From Porogramme epimiltina (lineage: Eukaryota; Basidiomycota; Agaricomycetes; Polyporales; Polyporaceae), in assembly GCA_900155495.1 (NCBI GenBank), contig FTLJ01000576.1:1-60624 (forward strand): DNA of 60,624 nt. The letters run 5' to 3'. Below the pieces are notes generated by a model. That model ran no database searches and had not been told where the DNA came from. It worked only from the letters and a program-made list of their open reading frames with translations. Shown here one piece after another: positions 1 through 12,235 of the stretch. Each line of letters starts with the position of its first letter. The first letter of the stretch is position 1. The translations under genes and the position numbers were made by a program.

Positions 1-443
1 CGGGACGAGTGGGCTATTTCCTGGGACATAAAATAGTTTTGGATTGCCCAATCGGTGTTATCACTTTCCGCAGTTAACATATCCTCCGACCACGTGGCTA
101 AAACTCCATCGAGCTGCGTCGGCGGCCGCGGTGTGTGCTTTTTCTTCGACTGCTCTTGAGCAACCCCCATGACAACGGGCACCCCTCCTGGCGAATGTTT
201 ACCAGGATGTCTTCTCTCTGAGCATCCGTCGGACGCGGGTGAAGCACGAGCTGTGCGCCGCTGCGATGCGCCCAGCGAGCGTCATTTCCAATGAGTACGT
301 GCCGTCACTTGAGCCACCTCCGGGCTTACCGCATTTCGGGCTTCTGCGTGGGTCAACTTGATGTTCAGTCCTTAAAGGTCGCGCGAGCTGTGTGCTTGTC
401 GCATCGTTCGTCGACCTCTCATCTGTCTCTTACTCGCGTCGAA
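1..443. other. 5' flank of the reductase gene, no gene seen
   Basis: No coding exon could be supported here. The open frame that begins at 291 simply runs into the first exon of the reductase; the residues before the Met at 444 do not resemble the family, so this is read as promoter and 5' UTR. Confidence 0.5.
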
Positions 444-1638
444 ATGCCCGCTGTTACGTCTGGAAAGGTGCTCGTTACCGGTGCTAATGGCTTTGTAGGA
501 GCATGGATTGCCAGGACACTCCTCGAAGCTGGCTTCTCCGTTCGTGGAACCACCCGGTCGGAGGCCAAAGCTGAATCCATCCGCGCGTTTCTGTCCTCGT
601 TTGGAGAACGTTTCGAGGTCGTCGTTGTTCCCGACATCACCAAGGCACGCACATTATTATCTCACAACTATACTCCGATATACTTACTATGGACTGTATT
701 AGGAGGATGCCTTCACGCCTCACGCAAAAGACGTAGTGGCGATTGCTCACAGCGCCTCCCCCGTCGGCGTCTTCTTCGTCAACCCCGCAGATCTCATCGA
801 TCCTGCCGTCAATGGCACGCTCTCAGTGCTCCAAGCAGCCGCCGCGAGCTCATCCGTCAAGCGCGTCATCATAGTCTCCTCCACGGCTACCATCGCGCCG
901 TCGGGTGCCCCTGGGACGTATGACGAATCCTCGTGGAACGAATCCTGCATCGACGAGGTCGACAGGCTCGGGACTGGCGCGAGCGGCCCGGCGAAGTACG
1001 CCGCGAGCAAGACACTCGCGGAGCGCAAGGCGTGGGAGTGGTTCGAGGAGCGCAAGGAGGCGTTGCCGTGGGACCTTGTGTCTCTTGTACCAGTATGGGT
1101 GTTCGGCCCCCCAGCACACCCCGTGAGCGGCCTGGACGACTTGGCGCCGTCGATGAAGGTCTGGTACAACAACGTCGTGAAAGGTACAATGGCCCCCGAC
1201 GCGCTTGCTACCACGGGGTGAGCGGGATCACACCTAGTGCTTAGATGGCACGTACTGAAGCTCTAGCACTGTGTTTAGCGGGTACTACGTCGACGTTCGG
1301 GACATCTCGGGGGCTCACATCCCTGCGCTCCTCCGGCCTGAGGCAGGCGGTCAGCGTTTTATCATCGCCGCGGGCCCCTATATGTTCCAAGACTTCGGTG
1401 AGCGACTCCTCTAACGGCTTAATGTGTCCCGTTTGTTGACACACGTCCAGTTTCGGTCGCCCACCGCATATCGAACAAGGTCGCTGCGGGTAACACGGAG
1501 TATGACCCCTCTAAGGCTGAGCAGGTCGTCAAATACGTCACCGGTAAAGCTCCGGAAATGTTGGGGATAAAGTACCGCTCTATGGAGGAAGTGACGCGTG
1601 ACGCATTGGAAGCTCTGGAAGCAGCTGGAATGTTGTAG
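444..1638 (+). CDS. NAD(P)-dependent extended-SDR reductase (dihydroflavonol 4-reductase / ketoreductase-like)
   Basis: A 340-residue protein from four exons (444-644, 703-1217, 1279-1397, 1451-1638); the joined length is a multiple of three. The N-terminus has the Rossmann dinucleotide motif GANGFVG, followed by the strand region ending in PDITK. The catalytic YxxxK is YAASK, with the upstream Ser in IVSSTA. Later blocks such as VDVRDISGAH and RFIIAAG are typical of the DFR / cinnamoyl-CoA / methylglyoxal reductase group, which reduces carbonyl groups with NADPH in the cytosol; the substrate cannot be read from sequence. The Met at 444 is chosen because it lies ten residues before the Rossmann motif. 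Intron 1 (645-702) begins GC rather than GT, whereas introns 2 and 3 are ordinary GT-AG. Length matches the family, so the gene looks intact. Confidence 0.85.
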
Positions 1639-1803
1639 ACGACGGTTTTGTTTTGAATGCTAATAGAACGGAGAATCTGGTATCCTGAATGGCGTTCATT
1701 CGACATAGGGAGTGGGAAGAAGATATGCATTTAGGGAGAATCGTCGTGCAATGGCTGCATCGCTCAGGTAGAACTATTCGTACATTCGCAGTCGTCTGAT
1801 ATT

Positions 1804-3252
1804 CTAGCGTCGATAGCTATACTTGCGGTCACACCAACGACCGACGCCGGTGGCATTGTCAGAAGCATACCAACAATATTCCCACAACTTCGGTCTGCGC
1901 TCCTCCTTGACATATGACTCAAAGGAGTCCTTACCGTAATAATACTCCACAAGATCCTTCAAACCCTGAATGACCCCCTCTGTCACATCGGTGTACTCCG
2001 TTTTACTGAGTGCTTCAAGTTGAATGTACTCCGGGCCTGGGGTGATGATGAAGCGATCGCCGGCCCACGAGCCGTGATACATCGGCTCCTTCATCTCAAG
2101 CTTCACTTCGTTGAGGGACGACCAGCACGTCTTCAGGAACAGGACGTTACCCAGCCCTACCTTGCACCTGGGCAAGAACGGCTGCTCGTCGTCTGGCTGC
2201 CCGCAGAGCTCTGCGATGGCGCGGGCGCGAACGTATTGACGCTTCGTCTCGTTGAACAGATACCACTCCTTGTCTTGCGGGTAGTGGCAGCCGACGAGAG
2301 CCCGGTACAGCCCCATGTCGACGTCGGAGAGGCCGGGTGGCATCCACTCGAGTTTGATGAGCTGGTGGACGCCCTTGTAGACCATCGTGCTTCGGAACGG
2401 GTAGAACTCCAGGCCGCCGAAGTACGCCTTGTTCAGCAACTTCTCCTCGTCGTCGCATGGCTTTTTGATGTCCAAGGGAGGAACCCAGTCTGAGGGCATC
2501 AGCCTCGGAGAGCGTCCGCCACGGGGGAAACCTTGGAGAGGCTTGGGAGGAGGCCGCTGTTCGCCCTTCGGAGCTGGCGAAGAGTGGGCGGGTCGAGGAG
2601 CCTGATCAGCAGACGTTCTCTATCGCGGGGGAGTACACTCACTGATCAATCGGCGGCATTTGTGCGAAGTCAGTTGCTTCAGGTACTCGTAGGTGGTGTC
2701 GTTGAAGAAGTGGCGAAGAAGGTCAGTGAAATCCGCGTGGCTCCCGACGCACGCAACGCGGCAGAGGTACCAATCCGCGGCCTCGGTATCTCGTATATGC
2801 TCAATTCCTCGACGTCCAAAAGCAAGGAGGTACTTGCAGGTGATGCTGAGGCAGACCCTCTCCTTCCACCACTCGTCTGGCAGGAAGTCCTCGTAGATCA
2901 TCGTCAGGATGTCCTTAGGGAGGGCAAGAAATTTGCATGGTTGGTCCATGGGCTCTGTGTACCCCTCAAGCAACTTGTCAATCAAGGGACTGTAAAGAGA
3001 GGTGTTAGGGGTAAACCCGCATACAGTTGAGTCAGATAGCGCACCGGGTGACTGGTCTAGTAATGGATCGAACCAATAAATCTTGCTTTTTGTCCAAGTT
3101 CTTGACGAGAGAGTCTCCATGCTTGTGGTCATCGGGAGTGATGGCTACTGATTCTCTACTAAAGCAGTAGCTTGGTGTCGTACGGTCAGTGTAGATCTCA
3201 TGGGGCGTTTAAGAGAAGTCGTAACTCACAATTTCCACGTCTGTTGCGACAT
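1804..3252 (-). CDS. F-box domain protein (copy 1)
   Basis: Four exons on the minus strand (3252-3230, 3158-3045, 2989-2643, 2573-1804) give 417 residues in frame. The structure was fixed by comparison with the paralogue at 6325-7806, which shares the tiny first exon and the following junctions. An F-box-like segment starts near residue 70: LPKDILTMIYEDFL followed by CLSITCKYLLAF. F-box proteins usually bind SKP1 and recruit substrates to SCF ubiquitin ligases; no WD40 or LRR repeats are visible, so the substrate region is the unnamed C-terminal domain (EWYLFNETK, CGQPDDEQPFLP, GSWAGDRF, YASDNATGVGR). A proline-rich linker with FPRGGR separates the two parts. A TATA-like ATATAAAG lies about 130 nt upstream. 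Gene structure is well supported; the F-box call comes from pattern alone. Confidence 0.75.
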
Positions 3253-4579
3253 GGCGGCGAGAGGGTGTAGCGACAAGCTAGAAACAGAGACTGTGTGCAA
3301 TAGAACTTGAGGCAAGGCTCGGAGTGGTCCGGGCGGATGAGGGCGAAGGCTCAAGAAGAGGTGTAGTAACGAAATGGTGGCTTTATATGGTTGAAGAGGT
3401 GGTCAGGGCGTTTAAGTGCAATGACGTCGTCAGAGCACAATGGATGCCGCACCTATTGTTCACTATCCCACTGTCAGCAGCTTTCGGAAGCGTTGAATAA
3501 AGTGTCATTCTCAGCGGCCATTATTCCGCGATTAATCGCCAACCATCAAATCGAAATCGATCGCGGCCGCTCGCTCGCCCGGGGGTGCTTGGGCGCTACT
3601 GAGGGTGATGTCATGATCGTGACAAAAGTCATGTGCTGTGACGTTTCGCGTCAAGCTCCGTCACTGTTTTCGAGAAGGCAGCTCGCATTCTGGTCAAAAC
3701 ATCATCGTATGTCTGCACGTTCTGTTCATTGAATGCTGTATCCCCATTGAACACGACTCACGAGTCACATACTTCAAGAAAGGCATTTCTTCTACGGTGA
3801 TAAGGTGCCATTCAGAATTCTTTCCAAAGAGTAGTAAACTATACCTCTTCAATGCTTGCTATCAGACTTTGGGAATCGTCACGTTGGGGTTGCGTTGTCG
3901 AAGAAGTATAAAAAGAGTCAACGCCCATGGGAACGGCGGCGTCGCCGCTCAATGTCAACGTCTCCACGTCCGCCAACACGACCATCACTTGAACCGTGCC
4001 GGTTCGAATCTGCATAACGCCAAGGTTATTGATACAATAATTTCCGCGAACCTCTATCGTTGCTAGGAGAGAACTGAGCGGTGTTGATATTTAACACGAG
4101 AATAAGAGGGAGAGGCGCGAGTTCAACATTATAAACGGAGGTCGGGGACAGAATGATGTCTTTGAGTCACCAGATCAAACTCCGGCTCCTCACTTTCTCA
4201 CGCTGGCCATCGCTCTGCCACGACGGATGCAATGATTTAAGTTTGGAACCGTACATCCACCATGGTGACTACTAGTAGGGCGACGCCTCTGGCTGGTCCG
4301 CGACTTGACTGCGCTGTACGGTCATTCAGCAACGGCACTGCGGTTCTGACTCTTCCGCCCCTGGAGACGGGGGTCACGTACTAGCGGAGGGCACGCACCA
4401 CCCGGCCGCTTTGATCAAAAACGCCTCAAGGAATCGTACCCCCGCGATGGGTCACTGAGGGCATCTTCGCTGCCGCCTGTGACTATTTCACCTTCTCCCT
4501 GTACCATTACTACCGTCTCTAACCTTTGTCTCAGACCCCACCAGATACCTGGACTCCTCCCATAACCGTTCTTCCTACA
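3253..4579. other. Intergenic, 1.3 kb, no gene seen
   Basis: Short open frames only, none with recognisable motifs or a plausible exon chain. A TATA-like element for the leftward F-box gene is near 3383-3388. The last ~150 nt resemble the sequence before the membrane gene starting at 10840, with the same pyrimidine-rich run before the start, so they are probably promoter. A tRNA B-box-like GGTTCGAATC occurs near 3993 but no tRNA folds around it. Confidence 0.4.
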
Positions 4580-5822
4580 ATGTCCCAGTCACTAGATGGC
4601 TATCCGGTACGATAAATCGCTCAGGTCATTCAATTCTTGCCACTCATATCAAGGGCTTTATAGCTGGCGGTCAATCAGGACACACTAGCATCCCACATTG
4701 TCGGGCTATTCCTTGAGACTCTCCTCTTTGGCATCTTCGTTGTTGCATATTCTGTCGGGACATGGCTTCTTTTGCGTGGGGACCAGCCCCGCTCTCTCAG
4801 GAAACGAAATGTCATCCTCCTAGCAACGAATACGACGATGCTTGCGCTAGCGACTACAGTGAGTCCGTCCAACAATACAATTTCTCTTTTGGTGCTAACT
4901 GGCCGCTTCATTGTTAGCATATCTCGCTGACGCTTCGGATTGTCATACGCGGCTTCGCGTTCTCGGGCACGGACATTGAAGAAGTGTACGAATATTTCTA
5001 CCGCGGCGAGGGTGTTGCCGCGATTGCCCGGTTTTACATCTACGTTACTCAAACTTTGATTGGTGACGGCTTCATGGTATAGTGTTTCATCCACCAGCAT
5101 TGTCACCAGCTCTGACTTACGGCCACGTCTAGTTATACCGCCTCCTCATCGTGATGGACAAAAACTGGCGCTATGTGATTGCCCCATGTATCCTCTATCT
5201 CCTCGACATCGGTAAACGCGCTATTGAAACTTATACAAGCGAATTCTGATTTTCTGGTCCATAGTTTGCGGCTACTTCGTCGCTGAACTCAACGTGCTCG
5301 GTTTCTTCGCAGGCTCATTCTTCACGAATATGCTCTGCACTAGTGAGCACATCTTCTCCCATTTCCTCATTTAGAAGCTCATTTTCAATCTCCTACCCCC
5401 AAGTCATGATCATGACGAAGGTGTTGAGGTCTGGCGGAGCCGTCACTCAAGAGCACTGGACATGGGGGTCGCTCGCCATCTTCAACTTCGTCCGTTACCG
5501 CCGCGTCGTCGAGGCTATCGTCCAATCGGCCGCCATTTACTCCGTCGCCTCCATCTCTCTCGTCATCACCTTCTTCATCTCCAGAGACGTTGGCTATTCC
5601 ACCTGCCTCTTAATGTTCCCGCCTCTCATTGTACGTCTCTCCCGCTCTCGCGATCACACACAGACCTCGATTCTTACTTCACACATCCCCTGAATATAGG
5701 GTGCGGTATTTGCGCTCATTGTGATCCAGATAGCACAGAAATCTGCACTTGACCCCGAGAAACCTGTCTGTGCGACAGGTTTCACGGTGGAGACCATGAT
5801 GTCCACCGAAGGGTACCCCTAG
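4580..5822 (+). CDS. Seven-segment membrane protein (family copy A), C-terminally truncated
   Basis: Seven exons: 4580-4606 (MSQSLDGYP), then exons beginning at about 4679, 4919, 5134, 5266, 5406 and 5700. They give the same chain as copies B and C: first segment IVGLFLETLLFGIFVVAYS, then FYIYVTQTLIGDGFM, LYRLLIVMDKNW, RYRRVVEAIVQSAA and GAVFALIVIQIAQ. Seven hydrophobic segments can be counted. The family is common in agaricomycete genomes as hypothetical proteins and its function is unknown to me; the topology is receptor-like but no ligand or G-protein evidence exists. A TAG at 5820-5822 ends the protein about 25 residues after the last segment, whereas B and C carry a longer tail. Homologous but frame-scrambled tail sequence follows the stop. 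Splice sites match copies B and C. Confidence 0.75.
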
Positions 5823-6324
5823 GGAGGGGTGTCGATGCCACACGAATAAGACCGGAGTACAGCAGTGGTTCATCCTTCCCTCGTGTGCGCAGGGACGAGC
5901 ATAAGGAGAGCATGCTGGGAAGCCATGGTCTGATTGCTCCAGTGCCCGCACCTGCTTCTGACATAGCGCGAGTGGATTTTCGTGAGGCAGAAGCTTCGAA
6001 GCTGCACGCCCGTTCTCGGCGTCGGTGGATGATTGGGTACGTGTACTGTGGCGACCACGTAATGACTGCAATGGTGCATATATCACTCTAGAAACCATGT
6101 TATAAAGTCGTCCCTGTGTAGATGGTTTCTAGTATACTGTACGTGCCGCGGGTCAGGTATGCGGATTGTATGCGGCTACCCCACCGTGGCCGATGCATCC
6201 TGTGAGATGCATAATGCGTAAAGACCATATACTACTCCGTACTCTTACATGCGCGCGAGCCGTTTGAGTGGCGTCATCCATGCCGAGACCCTTCTCGTAT
6301 GGTTCATAGTGCCCACACTCCTCT
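5823..6324. other. Decayed C-terminal tail of copy A, then intergenic
   Basis: From 5823 to about 5990 the DNA still aligns with the coding tail of copies B and C (for example around the Arg-Arg-Asp-Glu and Pro-Ala-Ser-Asp codons), but stops and frame changes prevent translation in line with the gene. Beyond that nothing recognisable was found before the leftward F-box gene. Confidence 0.45.
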
Positions 6325-7806
6325 CTAGCTGATGGGGCAGCCTGGAAGACCCATAAGAGACGCGCCGGCCCATCGCGCAGCGCGACCAACGCCGCTCGGG
6401 TTGTCGGAAGCATAATAGAACCAATTGTTGGCCATCTCAGGTGCGCGCCCCTTGATGTACTCCTCCCACCTCTCCCCGATGTTGGCGTGGCAAACGGCCT
6501 TCAGGTCCCGCACCACCTCCTCAGAGACGTCCCGCCACTTGAACTTCGGGAAGCTCTTTTTGACCTCTTTCATCATGCACGTGATGAGGAACCCGTCGCC
6601 CGCCCACGGCCCGCGGTGGATCTCAAAGTCCAGCTCGTCCGTGCACATCGCCACGGACGGGTCCATGGACCAGCACGCCCGCAGCAACAGCACGTGGCCG
6701 AGGTCGAGCCTGCACTGCGGCAGGAACGGCTGTTCGTCGTCCGGGAAGCCGCAGAGCTCTGCGAGCGCGCGCGCACGCACGTACACGCCCTTGCACGTGT
6801 TGAAGAGGTACCACTCGCGCGCGCCCGGGTAGAAGCACCCCCCGAGCTCGGTGTACCGCATCTTGTCCTCCCACTCGAGCCCCGCAAGCAGCTCGGGGGA
6901 CATCCAGAGGCCGCGGTACGGCGTGTTGCACTTGTTCTCGCAGAGGAGGTGGAGGCCCCCGAACGACGCCTCGTCGAGCTCCTTCCGGTAGGCCTTCGGA
7001 GCGCTGCCAAACGCGTGCGGGACCCAGTCTAGAGGGGCGGGGGAGGGCTCGCGGCCGCCGCGGGGGAAGGGTATGTTGTCCCGCGGCGTCGGCTGGAGGT
7101 CCTCCTCTTCGGCGTTGGGTGGTGGCTTGGCCCTGCCGCGTCCCTCGGTGGAGCTGTCATCGCTGCTATATTGTTCCTCTATGAAGCTGGCACCCCTCAT
7201 AGCTTTGTACTCCTTTGCCGCTGCAAGGATGCGGATGCGGACCTCGCGGCGGGAGGTATCGTTGAGGAAGTGGCGCGGGAGGTCGGAGTACCGGGCGTAG
7301 TCACCGACGATGGCGACGCGGTGGCAGTACCAGTTGGCGGCCATGAGATCACGCTGGTCGTCGAGGGTTTCGCGAAAGAAGGCGAGGAGGTAGCGGCAGG
7401 TGATCGAGAGGCGGATCAAGTCCCAGCGGGTGAGCCACTTCTCGTAGATGTTCAACAGGATCTCTTTGGGGAGGGAGAGGAACTTGGATTGGGACTGTTC
7501 CCCGGATTCGACGTATTTGTGGAGCCACTTATCGACCAGGGGACTAGGAGGGACGGGTCAGGATTCTTGGCGATCCCATTGTAAACGAGCGATACGTACC
7601 TTGTCACCGGAAGTGTAATAATCCTCACCATAAACCCATGCTTGTGAAAGAAGATCTCGCCCAGCTTGATGCCAGAATCGTAATTCCAGGGGCCATTCTC
7701 TTCCTTGCTGATGCAGAAGCTAGCGACAAAGTATAATGAGTTCACAAGAACGAACATGAGGCGATCAACAAGAGAAGTGCACTCACAGTTCCCAGGATTG
7801 TCCCAT
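6325..7806 (-). CDS. F-box domain protein (copy 2)
   Basis: Three exons (7806-7787, 7707-7600, 7543-6325) encode 448 residues in frame, starting MGQSWEL. The F-box-like core is LPKEILLNIYEKWL then RLSITCRYLLAF. The C-terminal domain repeats the blocks of the copy at 1804-3252: EWYLFNTCK, CGFPDDEQPFLPQ, GPWAGDGF and YASDNPSGVGR. A longer acidic, low-complexity linker (about residues 150-210, with SSDDSS and EEEDLQ) replaces the spliced linker of copy 1, so the third intron of copy 1 is absent or has become coding here. Likely role by family: SCF ubiquitin-ligase adaptor; substrate unknown. Third-position GC is much higher than in copy 1. Confidence 0.75.
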
Positions 7807-8791
7807 GACGAGCGAAAGCAAAGAGTGGGAGTTGTGAGCAGGGAGACGCAGACTTTGGGAAGAGCGCAAGAGCACGTAAGCTCATGCCACCGCATTCAGT
7901 TCTTAAATGCACGTACAGGGAAGCATTGGCCACGAGGCGGATGCCGTCCTATTGTACACGCATTGGCATCATCCGGCGTGAAGGCGATGGTCATCGCATA
8001 GCGTCCAGGTGGCGATTGTATTGTAGCAGGATGGGAAGTCCTTCGTACCCCTCACAAATATATCTTCTCTCGAGGGTCCGACAGTGTCGCGAGCATCGTT
8101 ACGGTCGGACTCATGGAAGAGGACAAAAAGGGTTGAAGGCTCGATGCGGCTGACATCTATGACAAATAAATGACACCTATTACAAGCCCTCGACACAGCC
8201 ACTGTTCTGACCTGGGTTCGAATCCTATCGACAAATTATTAAATGTGACAATAAATTTAATCCACCAACGTACACACAAGAGGGCTATGGCCATGTTAGA
8301 ATGGAAACAGGTCCGAGACGCAAAGTGTATATGAATTTCGTGAGCGCCGGGGTCGATGTCCTCGGTCCATCGCAAGGCGGATCACCGTTTTCCCACGCTG
8401 GCCTACGAATTCGATTCGCGGCGGCGTCCTGTCCTGCCTTCGCCGCGAGGCGATGAAGCGATACTTCGGACTCCCCCACGACTTCGCCATGTCGACATAC
8501 AGCCACGCAGCGGCTGCACCGCACAACTGGACCTTCTGCTCCTTACAACGGAGTTAGCATACAAGTACAGGGCACTACCCGTCCACGTTAAAATGTCGCA
8601 GACATCAAAATGCCACGAAGCCCCACTTCGAGTCCCGCCCGGGCAGCGGCGGTTCAACCAGCCAGCCTCCGCAGCGGCTTGCAGCCACGTCGCTTCAGAA
8701 ACGCCATCATTGCACCTTCTTCCACTGGCAGCACCCCGACTGCTTAACTCTACTAGACATCTTCGCTTGTTGCATAACTCTTCCATCAAGG
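7807..8791. other. Intergenic; promoter block shared with copy C
   Basis: No gene. From about 8340 the sequence aligns with 10390-10840: both contain ATGTCGACATACAGCCAC followed by related sequence up to the next start codon. This marks the upstream half of a tandem duplication that produced membrane genes B and C. A B-box-like GGGTTCGAATCC near 8213 was inspected for a tRNA and none folds. Confidence 0.5.
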
Positions 8792-10208
8792 ATGTCGCAG
8801 TTAACAGGCGAAGCGGTATGTTACATAGCTTCCATTCATTCAATGACCGCAGCTCATGCTCAAAGCTTTGTAGCTGTTAGTCACGCAGGACCTTCTCGTG
8901 TCCCGAGTCGTCGGACTGTTCCTCGAGACGCTCCTCTTTGGCGTCTTCGTTGTCGCCTATTCCGTCGGGGCGTGGCTCCTTCTACGTGGAGACCAGCCTC
9001 GCACGCTCAGGACGCGAAATGCCACCCTCCTAACTGCAAGCACGGCGATGCTTGTGCTAGCCATTGCAGTGAGTCCACCCTATGATATCTCACTTTTGGG
9101 CGCTGACCGGCAGCTTCACTAGCATATCGTGTTGACGATGCAAATCGTCATACATGGCTTCGTGTTCTCCAGTATGGACATGGAAGGAGTGTATGACTAT
9201 TTCTTCTTCCACGGGAATGCTGGCCAGGGGCCTCAGTTCTACATCTACGTTACTCAAACCTTGATCGGCGATGGCTTTATGGTATGATATTTCGTCCGAC
9301 ATTGCGAGTTGGAACTTACCGCCACATTTAGCTGTACCGCCTCCTGGTCGTAATGAACAAGAACTGGAAGGTTGTAATCGCTCCATGCATTCTCTTTCTT
9401 ATTGATATTGGTAAATGCACTGCGGTTCACTTATGTGACGAGTGAGAGCTGACTTCGCGGTTTTCAGTTTGTGGATACTTCTTCTCTGGACATTTCGCGG
9501 TCATCTTCTACGCGTTTTCACTCTTTACAAACATGCTTTGCACTAGTGAGTATATCCCCACCTTCCTCATTCCGTCATCCAAAGACTGATACTCGATTAC
9601 CTCTCCGCAAGCTATGATCATGACGAAGGTGTTGAAGTCTGGAGGGGGTCTGATTCAAGATCACTGGAATTGGGGCTCGCGTGCCCTGTTCAACTTCGTC
9701 CGTTACCGCCGCGTCGTAGAAGCCATCGTCCAATCGGCCGCAATCTACTCCGTCGCCTCGATCTCCCTCGTCGTCACCTTCTTCCTTAGCCCCAACATTG
9801 GCTACTCCGCGTGCCTCTGCGCGTTTCCGCCGCTCATTGTGCGTTCCTACCTTTTGCTTCTCGTTCACACACGGATCTCCCTTCTGACTATCCTCGTTTG
9901 GCGTTCTCACATAGGGTGCGGTATTCGCGCTCATCGTGATCCAAATAGCCCAGAAGTCCTCGATTGGCTCCGAGCAGCCCGTCCGAGGGACCGGCCTCAC
10001 GGTGGAAACCGTAGCGTCTTTCGAAGCACATCCTATGGGAAGGGCGCCGATGCCGTACGAGCGGGACCTCGACACGCCTGGCGCATCGTCGCTCACGCGC
10101 GTGTGCAGGGAGGAGGACAGGGCAAGCCCTCGGAGCGATGAGAGGCTGATTGCACATGGAACTGTGCCGGCCTCCGACTCAAAAAAGAGCGCGGGCGAGT
10201 TCTCATGA
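8792..10208 (+). CDS. Seven-segment membrane protein (family copy B)
   Basis: Seven exons: 8792-8815, 8889-9068, 9123-9281, 9332-9410, 9468-9545, 9612-9838, 9915-10208. Every junction is GT-AG and keeps frame. Blocks in order: VVGLFLETLLFGVFVVAYS, FYIYVTQTLIGDGFM, LYRLLVVMNKNWK, FNFVRYRRVVEAIVQSAA, FPPLI then GAVFALIVIQIAQ. About seven hydrophobic segments are followed by a polar tail of about 80 residues ending KKSAGEFS. Function is unknown; the conserved DGFMxYRxxVV after the third segment is the family hallmark in this window. Copy C lies 2048 nt downstream with the same exon pattern, so the pair arose by tandem duplication including the promoter. Confidence 0.82.
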
Positions 10209-10839
10209 CGTCCAAGTATGTGCCATTTGAGCATGGATGTATATATTGTAAGTAAGACTGTTGCCTCTATTCGAGTCGTGGATGTCGAAGCTGACCGCTC
10301 CCCTCGGTGCTGGTAGATGGTCTCTAGTCGCACAATATCGTATTACGTATCGCCGCTATGCCGATCTAGAACCATAAGATGAAGTCGTGACCATGTTGAC
10401 TCTTTCCAGTACATGGCACAGTGCCGCCATTCGGGAGCCTGGACGATCACCAAGCAGATTGATTGGACTGTCCTGCCGCCGCAAGGCAGTGACACAGCAC
10501 CTTGGACTCTCCCACAACTTTGTTATGTCGACATACAGCCACACACCGACTACACCAAAACACTAGCTTTTCTGCTTCATGTTCCCACAGCGGAATGAGT
10601 ATACTAGCGCAGGGTACCGCCTGACCCTACTAAGCATTCTCACCGCACACCGACCAAAACGCCGCAATGTAGCCGCCTCAGTCCAGCCCGAGCAGGGCGA
10701 TTCGCTGAACAAGCTCTTCACCGCAGTCTACCGCCCGTGACGTAGCCTTACAAATACCATCATTAAACCTTCCTCCTGTACCCCTACTACCACCCCTGAC
10801 CTTTGCCTTGACCAGACATCTGACCTTGTTCCGTTAAGA
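10209..10839. other. Intergenic promoter region of copy C
   Basis: No gene. It aligns in its second half with the sequence upstream of copy B and, near the start codon, with the sequence upstream of copy A. The last 60 nt are rich in CCT and CTT runs, as in many basidiomycete core promoters. Confidence 0.45.
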
Positions 10840-12235
10840 ATGTCAGAGGTATGTTGTGTCACTTCGATTCATCCCCGCACCAAGAGGCTACATGGTTGAC
10901 TGTTGTACAGGACCTCCTGATATCCCGCATCGTCGGGCTGTCCCTCGAAACTTTCCTCTTTGGCATCTTCGTTGTCGCCTACTCCGTCGGGACGTGGTTA
11001 CTGTTACGTGGGGACCAGCCTCGCTCGTTCAGGACGCGAAATGCTATCCTCTTAACCGCGAACACGGTGATGCTTGCACTATCCATTGCAGTCAGTCCGG
11101 CCCTACCACCATCTTTCTCTTTCGAGTGCTGACTGGCAGTTTTGTCGCCGGGCAGCATATGGTGCTGACAATGCAAAATGTCGTATACGGCTTCGTGTTC
11201 TTGGGTGAGGACATGGAGGGAGTTTATGACTATTTTTTCTCGAGCGGGAATGCAGGCCGGGGGGCCCGGTTCTACATATACGTTACCCAAACCTTGATCG
11301 GCGACGGATTCATGGTATGGCATTTCGTCTCACACTGTGAGCTGGAACTTACGGCTATATCTAGTTATACCGCCTCCTGGTCGTCGTTAACAAGAACTGG
11401 AAGGTTGCAATCGCTCCATGCTTTCTCTTTCTCATTGACATCAGTAAATGCTCTGCAGTCCACTATTTGAGCAAACGCTAACTTCGCGGTCTATAGTTTG
11501 CGGATATCTCTTTTTTGGAACTTTCGGGGTCGCTTTCTTCGCATTTTCGTTCTTCACGAATATGGTCTGCACTAGTGAGTATGTCACCGACTTCATCATT
11601 TCGTCACTCAAAAGCGCATCTTCGACTCCCTTCCCGCAAGTTATAATCATGGCGAAGGTGCTGAAGTCTGGCGGGGGCAACGTTCAAGACCACTGGAATT
11701 GGGGCTCCCGTGCCCTCTTCAACTTTGTCCGCTACCGCCGCGTCGTCGAGGCCGTCGTTCAATCTGCCGCCATATACTCCGTCGCCTCCATTTCCCTCGT
11801 CGTCACCATCTTCCTCAGCCCCAACATTGGCTACTCAGCGTGTCTCTGCGTGTTTCCGCCGCTCATTGTATGTGCTTCCATCTCGTCCGCTCGCACACGG
11901 ATCTCACTTCTGACTATTCTCGTCTGATGCTCTAAATATAGGGCGCGGTGTTTGCGCTCATTGTGATCCAAATAGCACAGAAGTCTGCGCTTGGCCCCGA
12001 GCAGCCTGGCCGGGCGACCGGTCTCACGATGGGGACTGTAGCGTCTCTCGAGGCGCATACCCTGGGCAGGGTGGCGATGCGGCACGGGCGTGATCGCCGC
12101 TCTGCTAGCGCATCGTCGCTCGCGCGCGGGAGTGGAAACGAGGACAGGGCGAGCCCTCTGAGTGTTGACGGGCTGCTTGTGCCCGGGGCCGAGCAGGCTT
12201 ATGACTCTAAGAAGAATGAAAGCGTGTTTTCGTGA
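10840..12235 (+). CDS. Seven-segment membrane protein (family copy C)
   Basis: Seven exons: 10840-10848, 10911-11090, 11156-11314, 11365-11443, 11497-11574, 11641-11867, 11942-12235. The first exon encodes only MSE; the same miniature first exon occurs in copies A and B. Blocks: IVGLSLETFLFGIFVVAYS, FYIYVTQTLIGDGFM, LYRLLVVVNKNWK, FNFVRYRRVVEAVVQSAA and GAVFALIVIQIAQKS, with a polar tail ending KKNESVFS. It is very close to copy B across exons 2-7. The tail is less conserved than the membrane segments, as expected for a soluble cytoplasmic end. Function unknown. Confidence 0.82.

Noticed and set aside
8160..8235. Possible tRNA gene around GGGTTCGAATCC
   Set aside because: No acceptor, D or anticodon stem pairs in either direction; only the T-arm-like core is present.
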